Shown here in pieces: positions 9,610 through 18,736 of a stretch of DNA of 64,000 nt. Position numbers and translations under genes: made by a program. The notes under the pieces were generated by a model. It saw nothing but the letters and a program-made list of their open reading frames with translations, had not been told where the DNA came from and did no database searches. Within the stretch, counting starts at the first letter, position 1. Every line of letters starts with the position of its first letter. The DNA comes from Streptomyces sp. rh34 (lineage in GTDB: Bacteria; Actinomycetota; Actinomycetes; Streptomycetales; Streptomycetaceae), in assembly GCF_002551245.1 (NCBI RefSeq), contig NZ_NTGZ01000006.1, forward strand, positions 18,157-82,156, read 5' to 3'.

Positions 9610-9741
9610 TGCGAGGTGGTCACGTGCCGGCAGTTCGGTGATGTGGTCCACCGCATGGTCGTCGGGGAAATCGTGGTGGGCCGCACGCCCACCAATCCCA
9701 GCCATCCGGAGATCCCTCAAGAACGGCTGGAACTACCCTAA
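9610..9741 (+). pseudogene. 3' fragment of a gene cut by the IS
   Basis: Directly after the right inverted repeat a frame with typical third-position GC runs for 43 codons to a TAA. It contains the stretches CRQFGDVVHRMVVGEIVV and GRTPTNPSHPEIPQERLELP. There is no start codon or ribosome binding site, so this is the C-terminal tail of a gene whose 5' part was removed or displaced by the insertion sequence. I could not find a matching 5' half on the other side of the element. Function not recognised. Confidence 0.6.
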
Positions 9742-9830
9742 AAGAAAATGCAGTTCAACGGAGCAGATCGCCTTCCTGACGAATGGGTGTGCCTACCAGA
9801 GAACAACGGAACGCACATCCCTCACCCTTG

Positions 9831-10334
9831 TCACGCGGATTCCGCCTCCGCTGCGGCCCGGCGGGCCAGTCGGTGCGCTTCGGGAAGGGCTTCGGGTGCC
9901 GTAAGAGGAAGACGCACCGCATGGGCATTGTCGGCTTGGACGTTGCGCGCGGCAGCAAAGCGACAGCCGTCCGCGGCGTGGCCGGGAAGACGGAAGTCCA
10001 GGTACGTACGGTCCGGACGTACGTAGCAGTAGGCGCCCACTCTGCGTGGCCCTGGAACGTACAGCTTCACATAGCTGGTCTTCTCAGTACCGAGTTCGGC
10101 GACGGCACCGTGATCGCGAACTTCCGTTTCTACGAACGAGATGAAGAGATCGGCGTGCTGGGAGGGGGCACGCGTGCGCAGCAGGGTGAGCACGTCGCGA
10201 TCCAGCACAGGTTCGGTCCGCGCCTCTGCCGCCTGCGAAGTGCTGTGCAGACTGAAATCGGCCCCGTGAGCGGCCAACGCATCAATCAGCGCGGGCAGTT
10301 CCTCGAGGCTCGCGTGAATGCTTACCTTGATCAT
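9831..10334 (-). CDS. Hypothetical protein
   Basis: A 167-residue protein from an ATG at 10334, preceded by AAGGAG at good spacing. The N-terminal half has an alternating pattern (MIKVSIHASLEELPALIDAL). The middle has a beta-rich section with several aromatic residues (VGAYCYVRPDRTYLDFRL). The C-terminus is Ala- and Arg-rich helix. I recognise no domain. It stands alone on the minus strand between the IS remnant and a nuclease gene. Its codon use is like that of its neighbours. Confidence 0.65.
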   Translation of the reverse strand: MIKVSIHASLEELPALIDALAAHGADFSLHSTSQAAEARTEPVLDRDVLTLLRTRAPSQHADLFISFVETEVRDHGAVAELGTEKTSYVKLYVPGPRRVGAYCYVRPDRTYLDFRLPGHAADGCRFAAARNVQADNAHAVRLPLTAPEALPEAHRLARRAAAEAESA

Positions 10335-10833
10335 AGGAATCGGCTCCTTCAGCTCGTGCGGGTACCTTGCGGCAGCCAACCGAGAGCAGCATAGCGGCAG
10401 CAGATGGCTCACTACTAGCAGTTGACGGACTGCTGTTCGTTTACTCTTCGCGGCCGCCGCAGCTGCGATCACCAGGGCTGTCTGTCGTGTCCGATATCGC
10501 GTCCATGTGCGCAGCGTTTTGCGGCCAGGCGGGCGTAGCCGGCACCGGCCGGGACGCTGGGCCCGCGCCGGGGGCGGTGGACACGATGCTGCAGAGCCGC
10601 TCAGGTCAGCGCCCCTGACGTCGCTTCTCACAGGCCGACCCTGTGGAGAATCCTCTCCACAATACGGCGTCGCCGTGAATGCCCTGGAAATGAGCAAGCC
10701 AATCTCGGAATCGGCTCCAGAAGGTGCCGAGGCCGATCTGGTGCCCGGTAAGCAGGACTGTTTGAGGAGCGATCCGGCCCACGTAAGCTCTGAACGTCGA
10801 GCGTCGCGCTGCCGGTTGCACCAGGAGGCCATC
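10335..10833. other. 499-base divergent intergenic region
   Basis: The gap separates two divergent genes and should hold both promoters. The only structure I can point to is a perfect 8-base inverted repeat at 10642-10661, listed separately. Short open frames here lack ribosome binding sites and are not credible genes. Confidence 0.5.
10642..10661. promoter_or_regulatory. Perfect inverted repeat, possible operator
   Basis: TGTGGAGA and TCTCCACA are separated by four bases, forming a 20-base dyad about 170 bases upstream of the nuclease start. It could be a repressor site or a small RNA hairpin. No regulator can be assigned. Confidence 0.35.
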
Positions 10834-11869
10834 GTGGATCACCTCTTCACCGTCATGGGCGAGGCGGCCACACCGATCGCGCGCACCGGGTTGGCTGCGG
10901 AAGGCCTCCTTGAGAGGCAGCACTTGCAGGAGTGGGTGATCGCGCACCCGCAGGTGCTCGGGGAGTCGGTGCTCGTCGTTACCGCGGAGTACGACCGATG
11001 GGCCGACACGGACGGCGTGCCGGCGCGCGACCGGCTGGACGTCCTGGGACTGGACGCAACAGGGCGCCTCGTCGTGGTCGAGCTGAAGCGCGGAACGGCT
11101 GATCGGGACGTGCACCTCCAGGCGATCACCTACGCCGCCCTCGTGTCCCGGTTCGACCTCAGCACCCTGACCCAGGCGCACCGCAACTTCCTGTCGCGCA
11201 GGGGACAAAACCTCGACCTCGATGCATGCAGGCAGCGCCTGCTCGATCATGTGGACGGGGAATGGAGCCCGGAGCTGCTCCAACGCCCCCCGACAGGTGA
11301 TCATCGCCGCTGACTTCCCCAAGCAGGTTACCCACTCCGTGGTCTGGCTGTCGGAGATGAGCCTCGACATCGACCTCATTCAGGTGGGGCTGTGGAAGGT
11401 GGAGGGACACGTCGTCGCCGGCTTCACCAAGGTCTATCCGACCCCGGAGGTAGAGGAGTTCACACTCGCACCTGCCCGGGTCGAAGGCGAGGCAGCAGCC
11501 AAGAAGCTTCGGCTGCGCGGGATCGATACCACCCTGCTCCGGGCGGAGGAGCTGCGGCACGAATGGGACGGCGTCATGGCACTCATGGACGGTTCGCAGC
11601 CGAGCGTGCTCCACCTCTACCAGGAGCGCGCTGAGGAGCACCGCAACACCGAAGGATGGCACTACGCACACGAACTGTCCTACCAGGGACCGGCGTTGGT
11701 ACGCGTCGGCGAGTACCTAGCTCACCGGGCGGACACCGAACGACCCGCGCAGACCGAACGGGCGCGTGTCGCCCTGACCCGCTCCACGCACGACACCCCT
11801 GCCGTGTCACCCGCTTCACCCCAGGTCCCCCCGGCTTCGCATCCGCCGACTCCCCGTCGCTCCCGGTGA
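10834..11869 (+). pseudogene. Frameshifted PD-(D/E)XK nuclease (DUF91/NucS-like)
   Basis: The GTG start at 10834 follows AGGAGG at ideal spacing. The first part has the signature of the PD-(D/E)XK nuclease fold: RLDVLGLD with Asp about residue 69, VVELKRG with Glu83 and Lys85, then a Gln in LQAITYAA. The frame changes at a run of six C (11286-11291); removing one C joins the first part to the second (RQVIIAADFPKQVTHSVVWL, then a C-terminal domain). This order fits DUF91/endonuclease NucS-like proteins found beside mobile elements. As written the protein would end at 11313 with a wrong tail. It is either a real frameshift mutation or a one-base sequence error. Confidence 0.7.
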
Positions 11870-11999
11870 TCCCTAGCACGTAGTCACGGCAGCACCAAAC
11901 CGCCCGATCACCGGATCCTCATGAACCACCACACTCCTTCAAGCTCCACGCCCCCGGGGGCTCACGCCGTCCGACAGGGCGTTCGCAACGGAGAACTCC

Positions 12000-12569
12000 A
12001 TGCACCACGAAACCCCGCTCCCGCCCGCCGAGTCCGATCCGCGCCGTCTTCAGTCCTCCCTCTGTTCCGCGCTCGGGCAGCGCGGCCTGGAGTGCACCGT
12101 CGAGTACGGCCTCAGCGACTACATCGTCCACGCCGAGCTTCCCGACGGTAGTTCGCTGATCATCTCGCCCCCGCAGGAGCCGCCCTCCAAACACCCCGAG
12201 TCCCCGGAAAGCTGGCTGGTCACCCGCCACCGGTCCGCCGAGCCTGCCGTCTACGAGGTGATCTACGACTCCGAGCCAGACGGTCCGCATCCGCATGCTC
12301 ACCACGGCGGCAGCGTGCCGGATCTCCTCTCCGCCGTCGACACCCGCCTGGACCAGCTTGACGTACCGCCACGCCAGGAGCAGGAACGATCTGGCAAGGA
12401 ACGCGCCGCCAACGTGCTCCCGCCCGACGTCACTCCATCCCGGGCGAGTGTCGCTCTCGCCTCTTCGCCGTCGATCGGCCAGCACGTGCTGCCGACCGGG
12501 CCTCCGCCGGAGTTTTCCGCGCGGGCCGCGCCGCCGCCGGCTCGTCCCTCATCCGCCCTCGGACTCTGA
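12000..12569 (+). CDS. Hypothetical element backbone protein
   Basis: A 189-residue protein starting at an ATG with GGAG ten bases upstream. The first ~130 residues look like a compact domain (CSALGQRGLECTVEYGLSDY, then a beta-rich part with IISPP and WLVTRHR). The rest is a Pro- and Ala-rich tail, a feature shared with several other proteins of this backbone. I do not recognise the domain. It is the first of a long run of plus-strand genes that lead to the coupling-protein gene, so a role in maintenance or transfer of the element is plausible but unproven. Confidence 0.7.
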   Translation: MHHETPLPPAESDPRRLQSSLCSALGQRGLECTVEYGLSDYIVHAELPDGSSLIISPPQEPPSKHPESPESWLVTRHRSAEPAVYEVIYDSEPDGPHPHAHHGGSVPDLLSAVDTRLDQLDVPPRQEQERSGKERAANVLPPDVTPSRASVALASSPSIGQHVLPTGPPPEFSARAAPPPARPSSALGL

Positions 12570-12667
12570 CCGACCGCGATCCAGGGAGTCCCCCGTGCAC
12601 CGCATCCCCAGAACTGATCCGCCCGTCGCCCGCACCTGCAACTGCACCCGCCTCGGATGGATCTGCC

Positions 12668-13486
12668 ATGCCCAGCCACTACGACGTGCTGCCCGACCTG
12701 GCCTTCGGCCACCACCCCGTCCACGGCATCGTCGCCGCGAACCCGAAGAACCTCGCGGCCAGCACCTGGATGCTCAGGGGATTCGACTTCCATCCCGTCC
12801 CCGACCAGCCGACGTTGTACGCGCTGGCCGACCAGAACCGTGACGGACACGGCCGTACGAGCCGGGCCATCGAGCTGCTGCGCAAGGCCGGCTACCAGGT
12901 CGATGTGGACGTCGCACTTGACCCTGCACCGGCGCCCGACACGGCACAGGTACGCGACCGCGGTCCGCTCGGTGAACCAGACGTCGCCTTCGCCAATCAC
13001 CCGCAGCTCGGCATCGTCGCAGCCCTCGACGACCGTGTCTCCGGCCTCAGCGGGCTCGCGCTGGTGGAGGACGGCTGGCGGCACAACTCGAGCCTGGACA
13101 TCTACCCGCTCCCCGCGACCACCGATCGCGACGAGGCGCTGGGGAAAGTCGCCGACGCCACGGTGGCCCTGCGCCGTTCGGGGCTCCAGGTCGCAGTGCA
13201 GCCCCGCCTCGCTCAAGAGGTGACGGCTCGGCCCCGCCCTGCTGCCACGCCGGCCGTCGGCCGTGAACGCGGTCGTGGTCCCGCCCGCGCGTCTCCGTTG
13301 AGCGCCGCCGCGCTCGCCGCCAGCCCGGCCCGTGCCGGTACCCCGGGCAGGGCGCCGGTCCCCGCCGCCGTCACCACAGCGGCGGTCCGGCCGGTCGGCC
13401 CTGCATCGCGTACTCCCGCGACCGCTGATCCAACTCCTCAAGCACGCGCCACCAGGACGATTCAGCAGGCTACGAGCTCTTGCTAA
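12668..13486 (+). CDS. Hypothetical protein with internal duplication
   Basis: A 272-residue protein made of two similar halves: one opens with DLAFGHHPVHGIVAANPKNLA and the other with DVAFANHPQLGIVAALDD. Each is followed by a predicted ferredoxin-like alternation and a helix ending in LLRKAGYQVDVDV or LRRSGLQVAVQP. The last ~80 residues are Ala/Pro/Arg-rich and probably disordered. It is a backbone protein of unknown function. The next gene to the right is on the opposite strand and belongs to the toxin cassette, so this is the last backbone gene before that insertion. Confidence 0.75.
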   Translation: MPSHYDVLPDLAFGHHPVHGIVAANPKNLAASTWMLRGFDFHPVPDQPTLYALADQNRDGHGRTSRAIELLRKAGYQVDVDVALDPAPAPDTAQVRDRGPLGEPDVAFANHPQLGIVAALDDRVSGLSGLALVEDGWRHNSSLDIYPLPATTDRDEALGKVADATVALRRSGLQVAVQPRLAQEVTARPRPAATPAVGRERGRGPARASPLSAAALAASPARAGTPGRAPVPAAVTTAAVRPVGPASRTPATADPTPQARATRTIQQATSSC

Positions 13487-13506
13487 CGTCGAGACTGTTA
13501 GCTCGA

Positions 13507-13896
13507 TCAGGGGTTGACGCGGATGAGATAGGGGTTCATGTCGTCATCGGCGTCCACGGCATCGAACCCGGCGGACCCAAGAATCGCGATCAAGGTTGCA
13601 CGCATTTGCTCTACAACAAAGCTGAAATGCCTGAAGATCGGTGAATCAATACCACCTTCCAGGGCGTTCTTTGCCGCGCTTTCATTCAGGGATGAACTTG
13701 CATTCCATTGGACGAAAACACCTCCCCTGGAGTCGCTGGCCGGATCAACCGAGACCATAGCACCCTGAAGTTCAGTTTCCTGATCCACGTTTCGTTGCAC
13801 GACAAAACCGGCTGATGCCAACGCCTCGGCCACCTTGGCGGCTCGTTCGTTCCGTTCGGCGATCTCCGCCTCGCTTGCTCTCATAGTTTCGAACAT
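13507..13896 (-). CDS. Probable immunity protein to deaminase toxin
   Basis: A 129-residue acidic protein starting at the ATG at 13896. It begins with a helical region (MRASEAEIAERNERAAKVAE), followed by beta-rich sequence with GGVFVQWNASS and an acidic end (DAVDADDDMNPYLIRVNP). It lies directly downstream of the toxin gene on the same strand, where polymorphic toxin immunity genes normally sit. Its base composition is clearly lower in GC than most of the window and matches the toxin's C-terminal tip. I recognise no named immunity family. The function is inferred from position, size and composition. Confidence 0.6.
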   Translation of the reverse strand: MFETMRASEAEIAERNERAAKVAEALASAGFVVQRNVDQETELQGAMVSVDPASDSRGGVFVQWNASSSLNESAAKNALEGGIDSPIFRHFSFVVEQMRATLIAILGSAGFDAVDADDDMNPYLIRVNP

Positions 13897-13930
13897 CAAA
13901 GCTCCGTTGGTGTTGTTGTGAAGGGTGAGC

Positions 13931-13951
13931 GGGCGGCCCAGCAGGCCGCCC
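13931..13951 (-). terminator. Hairpin between toxin and immunity genes
   Basis: GGGCGGCC and GGCCGCCC with a five-base loop form a perfect stem in the 98-base gap after the toxin stop. No T-run follows, as is usual in high-GC actinomycetes. It may be a terminator or an attenuator, so that the immunity gene probably has its own promoter. Confidence 0.45.
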
Positions 13952-13994
13952 ACTCACCTCTAGTATGTGCGATGCCACCTGATCAAGCTGGTGG

Positions 13995-16900
13995 CTATGG
14001 GCGTCCCTGCTTCTGGATCATGTCGGCCAGCAGTCCCTCGAATGCACGATTCATGGTGCCGTTCGATCCCCACTGAACCGACCACGTGATTTCCGCCCCT
14101 TCTTTGAGAAGGTTCTCCAGATTGGGTCCGCATACGGGACACGGCTGCCGTTCGGTATAGAGAGCACTGATCTGCTTCGGCGAGAACTCTTTCACCGCCA
14201 GCTGCTCAAGAATATGATCCTCGGCGTGAAATCCTCCGCCCTTACTGAAACCGACCACGAGATCTCCGGTTTCCGCGTCATTCCAACCGGGAACTTTTGC
14301 GACGGCCACATTTCTGCCGGCCCATACGCCGAAACCTGCTTCGATCCTCGATCGGTAAGCCATGTTGGAGAGTTCGGTGCTGTTGTACGCGATCAATCCG
14401 TCACAGGAGTATTCGGGAACCGGAGTTCCGATAGTTCCCATCGGGGCAATGGAGACAGCACGCGAATTTATACCGTGGGCGGCTCGCGAAACCTTCCGGC
14501 AAGAGGCGTAGAATTTTTCCGCCATCTTCCCGGCAATTCCGGTCAGAGCCTCGTCGGAAAGCCTGAGGACGCTCAGGGCCTTCCATGCGTCGAGAAAACC
14601 GATGCCGGTCCTGGCAGCGCCGTCCACAGCACGGATAGCATCGGCGATGGGGCGGAGGATCTTTCCGGCGAACAGAGACGCAACGTCCACCATGGCCCAG
14701 GCGCAGCCGCCCCAGCTTCCGTTCTGACCGCCGGGTGTGAGTTTCTGGGCGCAGCGGATCCAGCTGCCGAAGAGGATGTCGACGGGGTCGACGCCCTGCT
14801 GGTACTCCGCGATCGTGATGGTGTGGGTGACCTTGGTTTTCAGGGTGTCGGTTTTGGTCTCGCCCAGGTACAGCGTGTCGTTCGAGAAGCACGTGTTGTC
14901 GAAGACTTCCACGGCACAGAGGTATAGGTCGAGTTCGGCTTTGTAGCTGATCTCCTGGGTCATGGTGCAGTCGCCCTTGTAGGCGATCTGATCCCAGAAG
15001 CCGTCGCAGCCGTCGGTCTTGTTCAGGACCTTTGGCTTGCCGACCTGGTCGATCTTGTTGATGACGTAGAAGAGGCCGCCGATGGATCCGCCGGCTGTGT
15101 CCGGGACGGTGCCGGTTTCGACCTGGCTGGCGTTGCCTGCGTCCTCGGTCTGCTTTGCCGCTTCTTGGGCGGACTCGGCATGTTTCTGGGCGTCCTTGGC
15201 GGCTTCCTCGGCTGCTGTGGCGGCGGCGTCGGCTCGGTCGGCTGCTGCTCTGGCCTGGTCGGCCGACTCGTTCGCCCGGGTGGCCGCTGCGCGGGCGGCA
15301 TCGGCGTCCAGGGCTGCGGCGTCCGCGGAAGTGCGGGCTGATTCTGCGTAGCCCTCTGCGCGGCCAGCGGCCTTGTCTGCGGCTGCTGCGTCGGCAGTGG
15401 CCTGGGACTGGTACCCGATGGTGCGAGCCAGTGACTGCTGCGCTTTCGCCGCTGCCATGGCCGCGCCGGCCGCGTAGTCCAGTGCCTCCTTGGAGTAACC
15501 GCGGGCGTCCGCGGAGTGCTTGGCAGCGTTCGCGGCGTGCTGGTAGGCGGCCTTGGCATCACCCTGCGCCTGATTGGCGATGCTCTGGGCGGCTGCGGCT
15601 TCCTGCGCCGCATTGAGGGCATGCGCGTTCGCGACAGCTTTCTGCTGCTCGGCGATGGTTTTCGCCGCCTGGCCGGACAGGACCACAAGGGACGCGGCGG
15701 AGTCCTTGGTGACGTAGGGCGAGCCGAGCTGGATGGCGTCGTTCGCGGGAGCCGCTACCTGCGCGGCAGCCTTCCCGGCATCCACCGCGGCCTGAGCGGT
15801 GACGTAGGCGAATCCGGCTGCCTTGGCCGCTGCGGCGGTGGCTTTGCTGGCCTCGGTCTTGGCCGCGTCGGCCTGAGCCTTGGCCGTCTTCGCCTTCGTC
15901 TCGGCCTCGTTGGCCATCTTGACCGACAGGGCGGCAGCGGCTGAGGCTCGCTCGGAGGCGTCGATGGCGTCCGCGGCGGCGCTGGTCGCGGTACTGACCG
16001 CGGCGTCCGCCCGCAGCTTCGCTGCCTTTGCCCCGTCCGCTGCGGCCCGGGAGCTCTTCGCCGCCGCCTCCGCACGGGTCGCCGCGGCGTCCGCGTCGGC
16101 CGCGGCCTTCGTGGCCGCGTCGGCGGCGGTTTCAGCCCGGCCAGCTGCTGCCTCGGCGTCGTCCGCGTGCCGGTCGGCCTCATTGGCCGCCGCCCGCGCG
16201 GCGTCCGCCGCATCGCCCGCGTCCAGGGATTCGGCGTAGGCGTCCTTGGCGGCCGCCTTGGCCCGGGCCGCTTGCGCCTTCTGCTGCGCGTCCCAGGCGT
16301 CGTCGCGCAATTCTTCGGCCCGGTCGCGGGCGGTTTCGGCGTCCTTCTTCCTGGCCACCGCGGTGGCCTCCGACGCCTCGGCCTTGCCCTTGGCAGTCTC
16401 GGCCTTGGCCGCTTCGGCATCCGCCGTCTTGCGGTGCTGTGCCGCTTCGGCCTTCTTGAGGTCGGCGGCTTCCTTCTCCTTCTTCGCCGTGGCCTCGTCG
16501 GCCTCGGCTTTCAGCCGTTTGGCATGCGCATCGGCCGCCGCAGCTTTGGCGTCCGCCTCCGCCGCCAGGGACGCAGTGAGCTTGGCCTCGGCCAGCTCCT
16601 TTTCCTTCTTGGCATTGTCACGGTGCGCCTTGGCCGCGTCCGCCGCCGCCTTGGCCTGCAGTTCGGCCCGGTAGGCCGCCTGCTTACGGAACTCAGCCTT
16701 GGACTGCGCGGCCTGCGCCAGCGCCCGCTGAGCGATCGTCTCACTGTCCGCCGCAGCCGCCCGGGTGGCCGCCTCAGCGGTCTCACCCGCCTTCGACAGT
16801 GCTGTGACAGCCGCAGCCGCACCCTGGGTGACCTGAGCCTTCTGCTGGCCCACCAGCAGACCACGGCCCCTCGGCGCCCCGTTGGCGTCCGCGATCGCAT

Positions 16901-18671
16901 ACGCCGCCTGCTCGGCAGTGACGCTCGCGCTCTGAGCGGCTGCCGCCGCCGTCACCTGACGCTTCAGCTCCGCCAGCTCGGCCTTCGCCCCCGCCCGCGC
17001 CGCACTGAGCCGCTGCGACGCCTTCGTGAACTCCGCCGCCGGGGGAACACTGCCGTTGTGGCCGTCATCTGGACCATTCGTGAGCAGCGTGAACTGCACC
17101 TGTTGCAAGGGATCGGTACTGCAAGTGGTCGTGCTCGCGTTTCCGGCCGCCTGGCCGAAGTGCTTCAGGCAGCTTCCGGAGCCCAGGTTCTCCAGGTTGG
17201 CGCTCGCCCGGACGCTGAACTTCCACGCCTGAGCGGCGGTTCCGTTGCAGGTCAGGATCTGGACTCTTCGATTGCTGGCGCGGTCGAGGCATCTCCCCGA
17301 CTTCACGTGCTTGAGGCTGTAGCCCTCTCCGTAGTGCCCGTTGACACTCCACGTTTGGCCTTCCTGTGTGGCGCAGTTGATGCCCCCAACGCCCGTGCCG
17401 TTCGCAGTGCTGGAACCCACTGTGCCAAGGCACTTGCCGAACGTGCCCGGGATGCGGACGTTCATCGGGGAGGAGCCGACCCAGCCGATGCCTCCCGAGG
17501 ACCAATAGTCCTGCCAACGGGTGATGTGGTCGGCGACCCACGCGTGGCCGAGCATCCGGCCCATCGACTCAGAGGCTTTGGTGAGTGCCTGGACGGCGTT
17601 CTTATTCGCAGTCAGGATGTCGTTGCGTTTGACCGCCTGCGAGCCGATCTCCTGCTGCCATTCCGTCGCTGCGGTCGCGGCGACTTCACTCAGGACCTTC
17701 TGCGGGTCCATCGGATCACGCCACGCACAGGCAGCGAAACGGGACTTGATGTCCTCGACCGCTACCCGGTGCTCAGCAGTACCCGGCGCCGGGGCCTTGT
17801 TCACGAAGCCACCAGAGCTCAAGAACAAGCGCGCGTTGTCCGCACCCATCGGCTCGCTGGAATCACCCAGGAGGTGCTCGTAGGCTTCGTTCAGCGCGAC
17901 CTGCCGGCCCCAGTCCGGCAAAGACGGGTCAGGCTCACTGCCGTACAGCGGCTGCCCCAGAGCCTTGACCGCCGCTGCGGTCTTAGCGTCGGCCTGTGGG
18001 GTCCCGTCCTCGTAGAAGTCGCTCTGGCTCTTCCAGAACCGGTCGGCGATCCACGCCGTAAGGCCGGTCTGGGAGTGGAAGTCCTCACCTTCGTCGCCGC
18101 TGGTCCCGGGCGGCCACTCGAAGTCGGCGATAGACTTGAACCCGCCCGGCGTCTCAAGCCCGGTTATCTTCCAGCTGTCGTGAAGTGCGTTGAGCCGGTT
18201 CACTTCGGCAATAGCGGCGGCCTTGTCCGTCTCATACGCGGCCCCGAGCGGCGTGCCCCTCCAGTAGTTCCGGTCAGCAAGCTCGCGCAACCGCTCAGGA
18301 CTCTGGTTCAGGCCGTCCTTCGCCGCGGCAGCCATAGCCGCTCCGCCCAGCCGCAGCGCGTCGCTCATCAGACACTGGTCTTGCCGCAGCTGCTCGGCGG
18401 GGGTGGTCTCGTTCCAGTCATAGTCGGCGGCCAACTCGACAGGGGGCGCCTCGGGGCTGCTGCTTGCGCCAGCCCCGGCCAGCAAAGCCATGGCCAGCAC
18501 GGGCGGGAGCAAACGGCCGGTCAAACGTGAGACTCGAATCAGGGGTCCATACGACCCCGCGGGTCTGTAGCGCAAGAGAAAACCATCTCTGATAAGGAGT
18601 CGACCGCAGGATTCGCGAACGGCCGATATGGCCACACGGCCTCGGTCCCCCCGAACCAGACGGTCCCTCAA
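13995..18671 (-). CDS. Secreted polymorphic toxin, deaminase-like C-terminus
   Basis: A 1,558-residue modular protein. A signal sequence (RLLPPVLAMALLAGAGAS) lies at about residues 50-70, so the true start is probably internal to the longest frame. Next come an alpha-helical domain (to ~400), a ricin-type beta-trefoil lectin domain (about 405-530, with QxW-like motifs and paired Cys), and a very long Ala/Lys/Glu-rich coiled coil (about 550-1200). A Cys-containing transition follows, then the toxic tip. The tip holds HAE (residues 1482-1484) and PCPVC (1510-1514), the zinc and catalytic motifs of the cytidine-deaminase fold used by nucleic-acid deaminase toxins. It probably deaminates DNA, RNA or nucleotides of a target cell. 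The subfamily (Pput_2613, YwqJ or SCP1.201-like) cannot be settled by eye. A likely immunity gene follows. Confidence 0.8.
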   Translation of the reverse strand: MRDRLVRGDRGRVAISAVRESCGRLLIRDGFLLRYRPAGSYGPLIRVSRLTGRLLPPVLAMALLAGAGASSSPEAPPVELAADYDWNETTPAEQLRQDQCLMSDALRLGGAAMAAAAKDGLNQSPERLRELADRNYWRGTPLGAAYETDKAAAIAEVNRLNALHDSWKITGLETPGGFKSIADFEWPPGTSGDEGEDFHSQTGLTAWIADRFWKSQSDFYEDGTPQADAKTAAAVKALGQPLYGSEPDPSLPDWGRQVALNEAYEHLLGDSSEPMGADNARLFLSSGGFVNKAPAPGTAEHRVAVEDIKSRFAACAWRDPMDPQKVLSEVAATAATEWQQEIGSQAVKRNDILTANKNAVQALTKASESMGRMLGHAWVADHITRWQDYWSSGGIGWVGSSPMNVRIPGTFGKCLGTVGSSTANGTGVGGINCATQEGQTWSVNGHYGEGYSLKHVKSGRCLDRASNRRVQILTCNGTAAQAWKFSVRASANLENLGSGSCLKHFGQAAGNASTTTCSTDPLQQVQFTLLTNGPDDGHNGSVPPAAEFTKASQRLSAARAGAKAELAELKRQVTAAAAAQSASVTAEQAAYAIADANGAPRGRGLLVGQQKAQVTQGAAAAVTALSKAGETAEAATRAAAADSETIAQRALAQAAQSKAEFRKQAAYRAELQAKAAADAAKAHRDNAKKEKELAEAKLTASLAAEADAKAAAADAHAKRLKAEADEATAKKEKEAADLKKAEAAQHRKTADAEAAKAETAKGKAEASEATAVARKKDAETARDRAEELRDDAWDAQQKAQAARAKAAAKDAYAESLDAGDAADAARAAANEADRHADDAEAAAGRAETAADAATKAAADADAAATRAEAAAKSSRAAADGAKAAKLRADAAVSTATSAAADAIDASERASAAAALSVKMANEAETKAKTAKAQADAAKTEASKATAAAAKAAGFAYVTAQAAVDAGKAAAQVAAPANDAIQLGSPYVTKDSAASLVVLSGQAAKTIAEQQKAVANAHALNAAQEAAAAQSIANQAQGDAKAAYQHAANAAKHSADARGYSKEALDYAAGAAMAAAKAQQSLARTIGYQSQATADAAAADKAAGRAEGYAESARTSADAAALDADAARAAATRANESADQARAAADRADAAATAAEEAAKDAQKHAESAQEAAKQTEDAGNASQVETGTVPDTAGGSIGGLFYVINKIDQVGKPKVLNKTDGCDGFWDQIAYKGDCTMTQEISYKAELDLYLCAVEVFDNTCFSNDTLYLGETKTDTLKTKVTHTITIAEYQQGVDPVDILFGSWIRCAQKLTPGGQNGSWGGCAWAMVDVASLFAGKILRPIADAIRAVDGAARTGIGFLDAWKALSVLRLSDEALTGIAGKMAEKFYASCRKVSRAAHGINSRAVSIAPMGTIGTPVPEYSCDGLIAYNSTELSNMAYRSRIEAGFGVWAGRNVAVAKVPGWNDAETGDLVVGFSKGGGFHAEDHILEQLAVKEFSPKQISALYTERQPCPVCGPNLENLLKEGAEITWSVQWGSNGTMNRAFEGLLADMIQKQGRP

Positions 18672-18736
18672 ACTGCAGGCTGACTAGAACAAAAGCCCGG
18701 TCCGGGCGGAACGTTACACAGGGGACCGGATCTTGA

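Larger units (their letters stand above)
8720..9611 (+). mobile_element. IS5-family insertion sequence
   Basis: The element is about 890 bases, bounded by terminal inverted repeats. The perfect 13-base core is TGAGCGTTTTCAG at 8723-8735 and its complement CTGAAAACGCTCA at 9596-9608, with partial similarity extending outward and inward. It contains one transposase gene whose stop codon sits inside the right repeat. The size and DDE type fit small IS5-family (ISL2/IS1031-like) elements. The exact outer ends and the target duplication cannot be fixed by eye. The right side abuts a gene fragment, so the insertion disrupted a gene. Confidence 0.8.

Noticed and set aside
11919..12485. 188-codon frame on the minus strand
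   Set aside because: It is opposite the plus-strand backbone gene at 12000-12569, which has the better codon pattern, ribosome site and continuity with its neighbours.
16167..18530. 787-codon open frame antisense to the toxin gene
   Set aside because: It arises from the extreme GC bias and Ala-rich coiled coil on the other strand. The product is Arg/Leu/Gly repeats without a ribosome site or domain.
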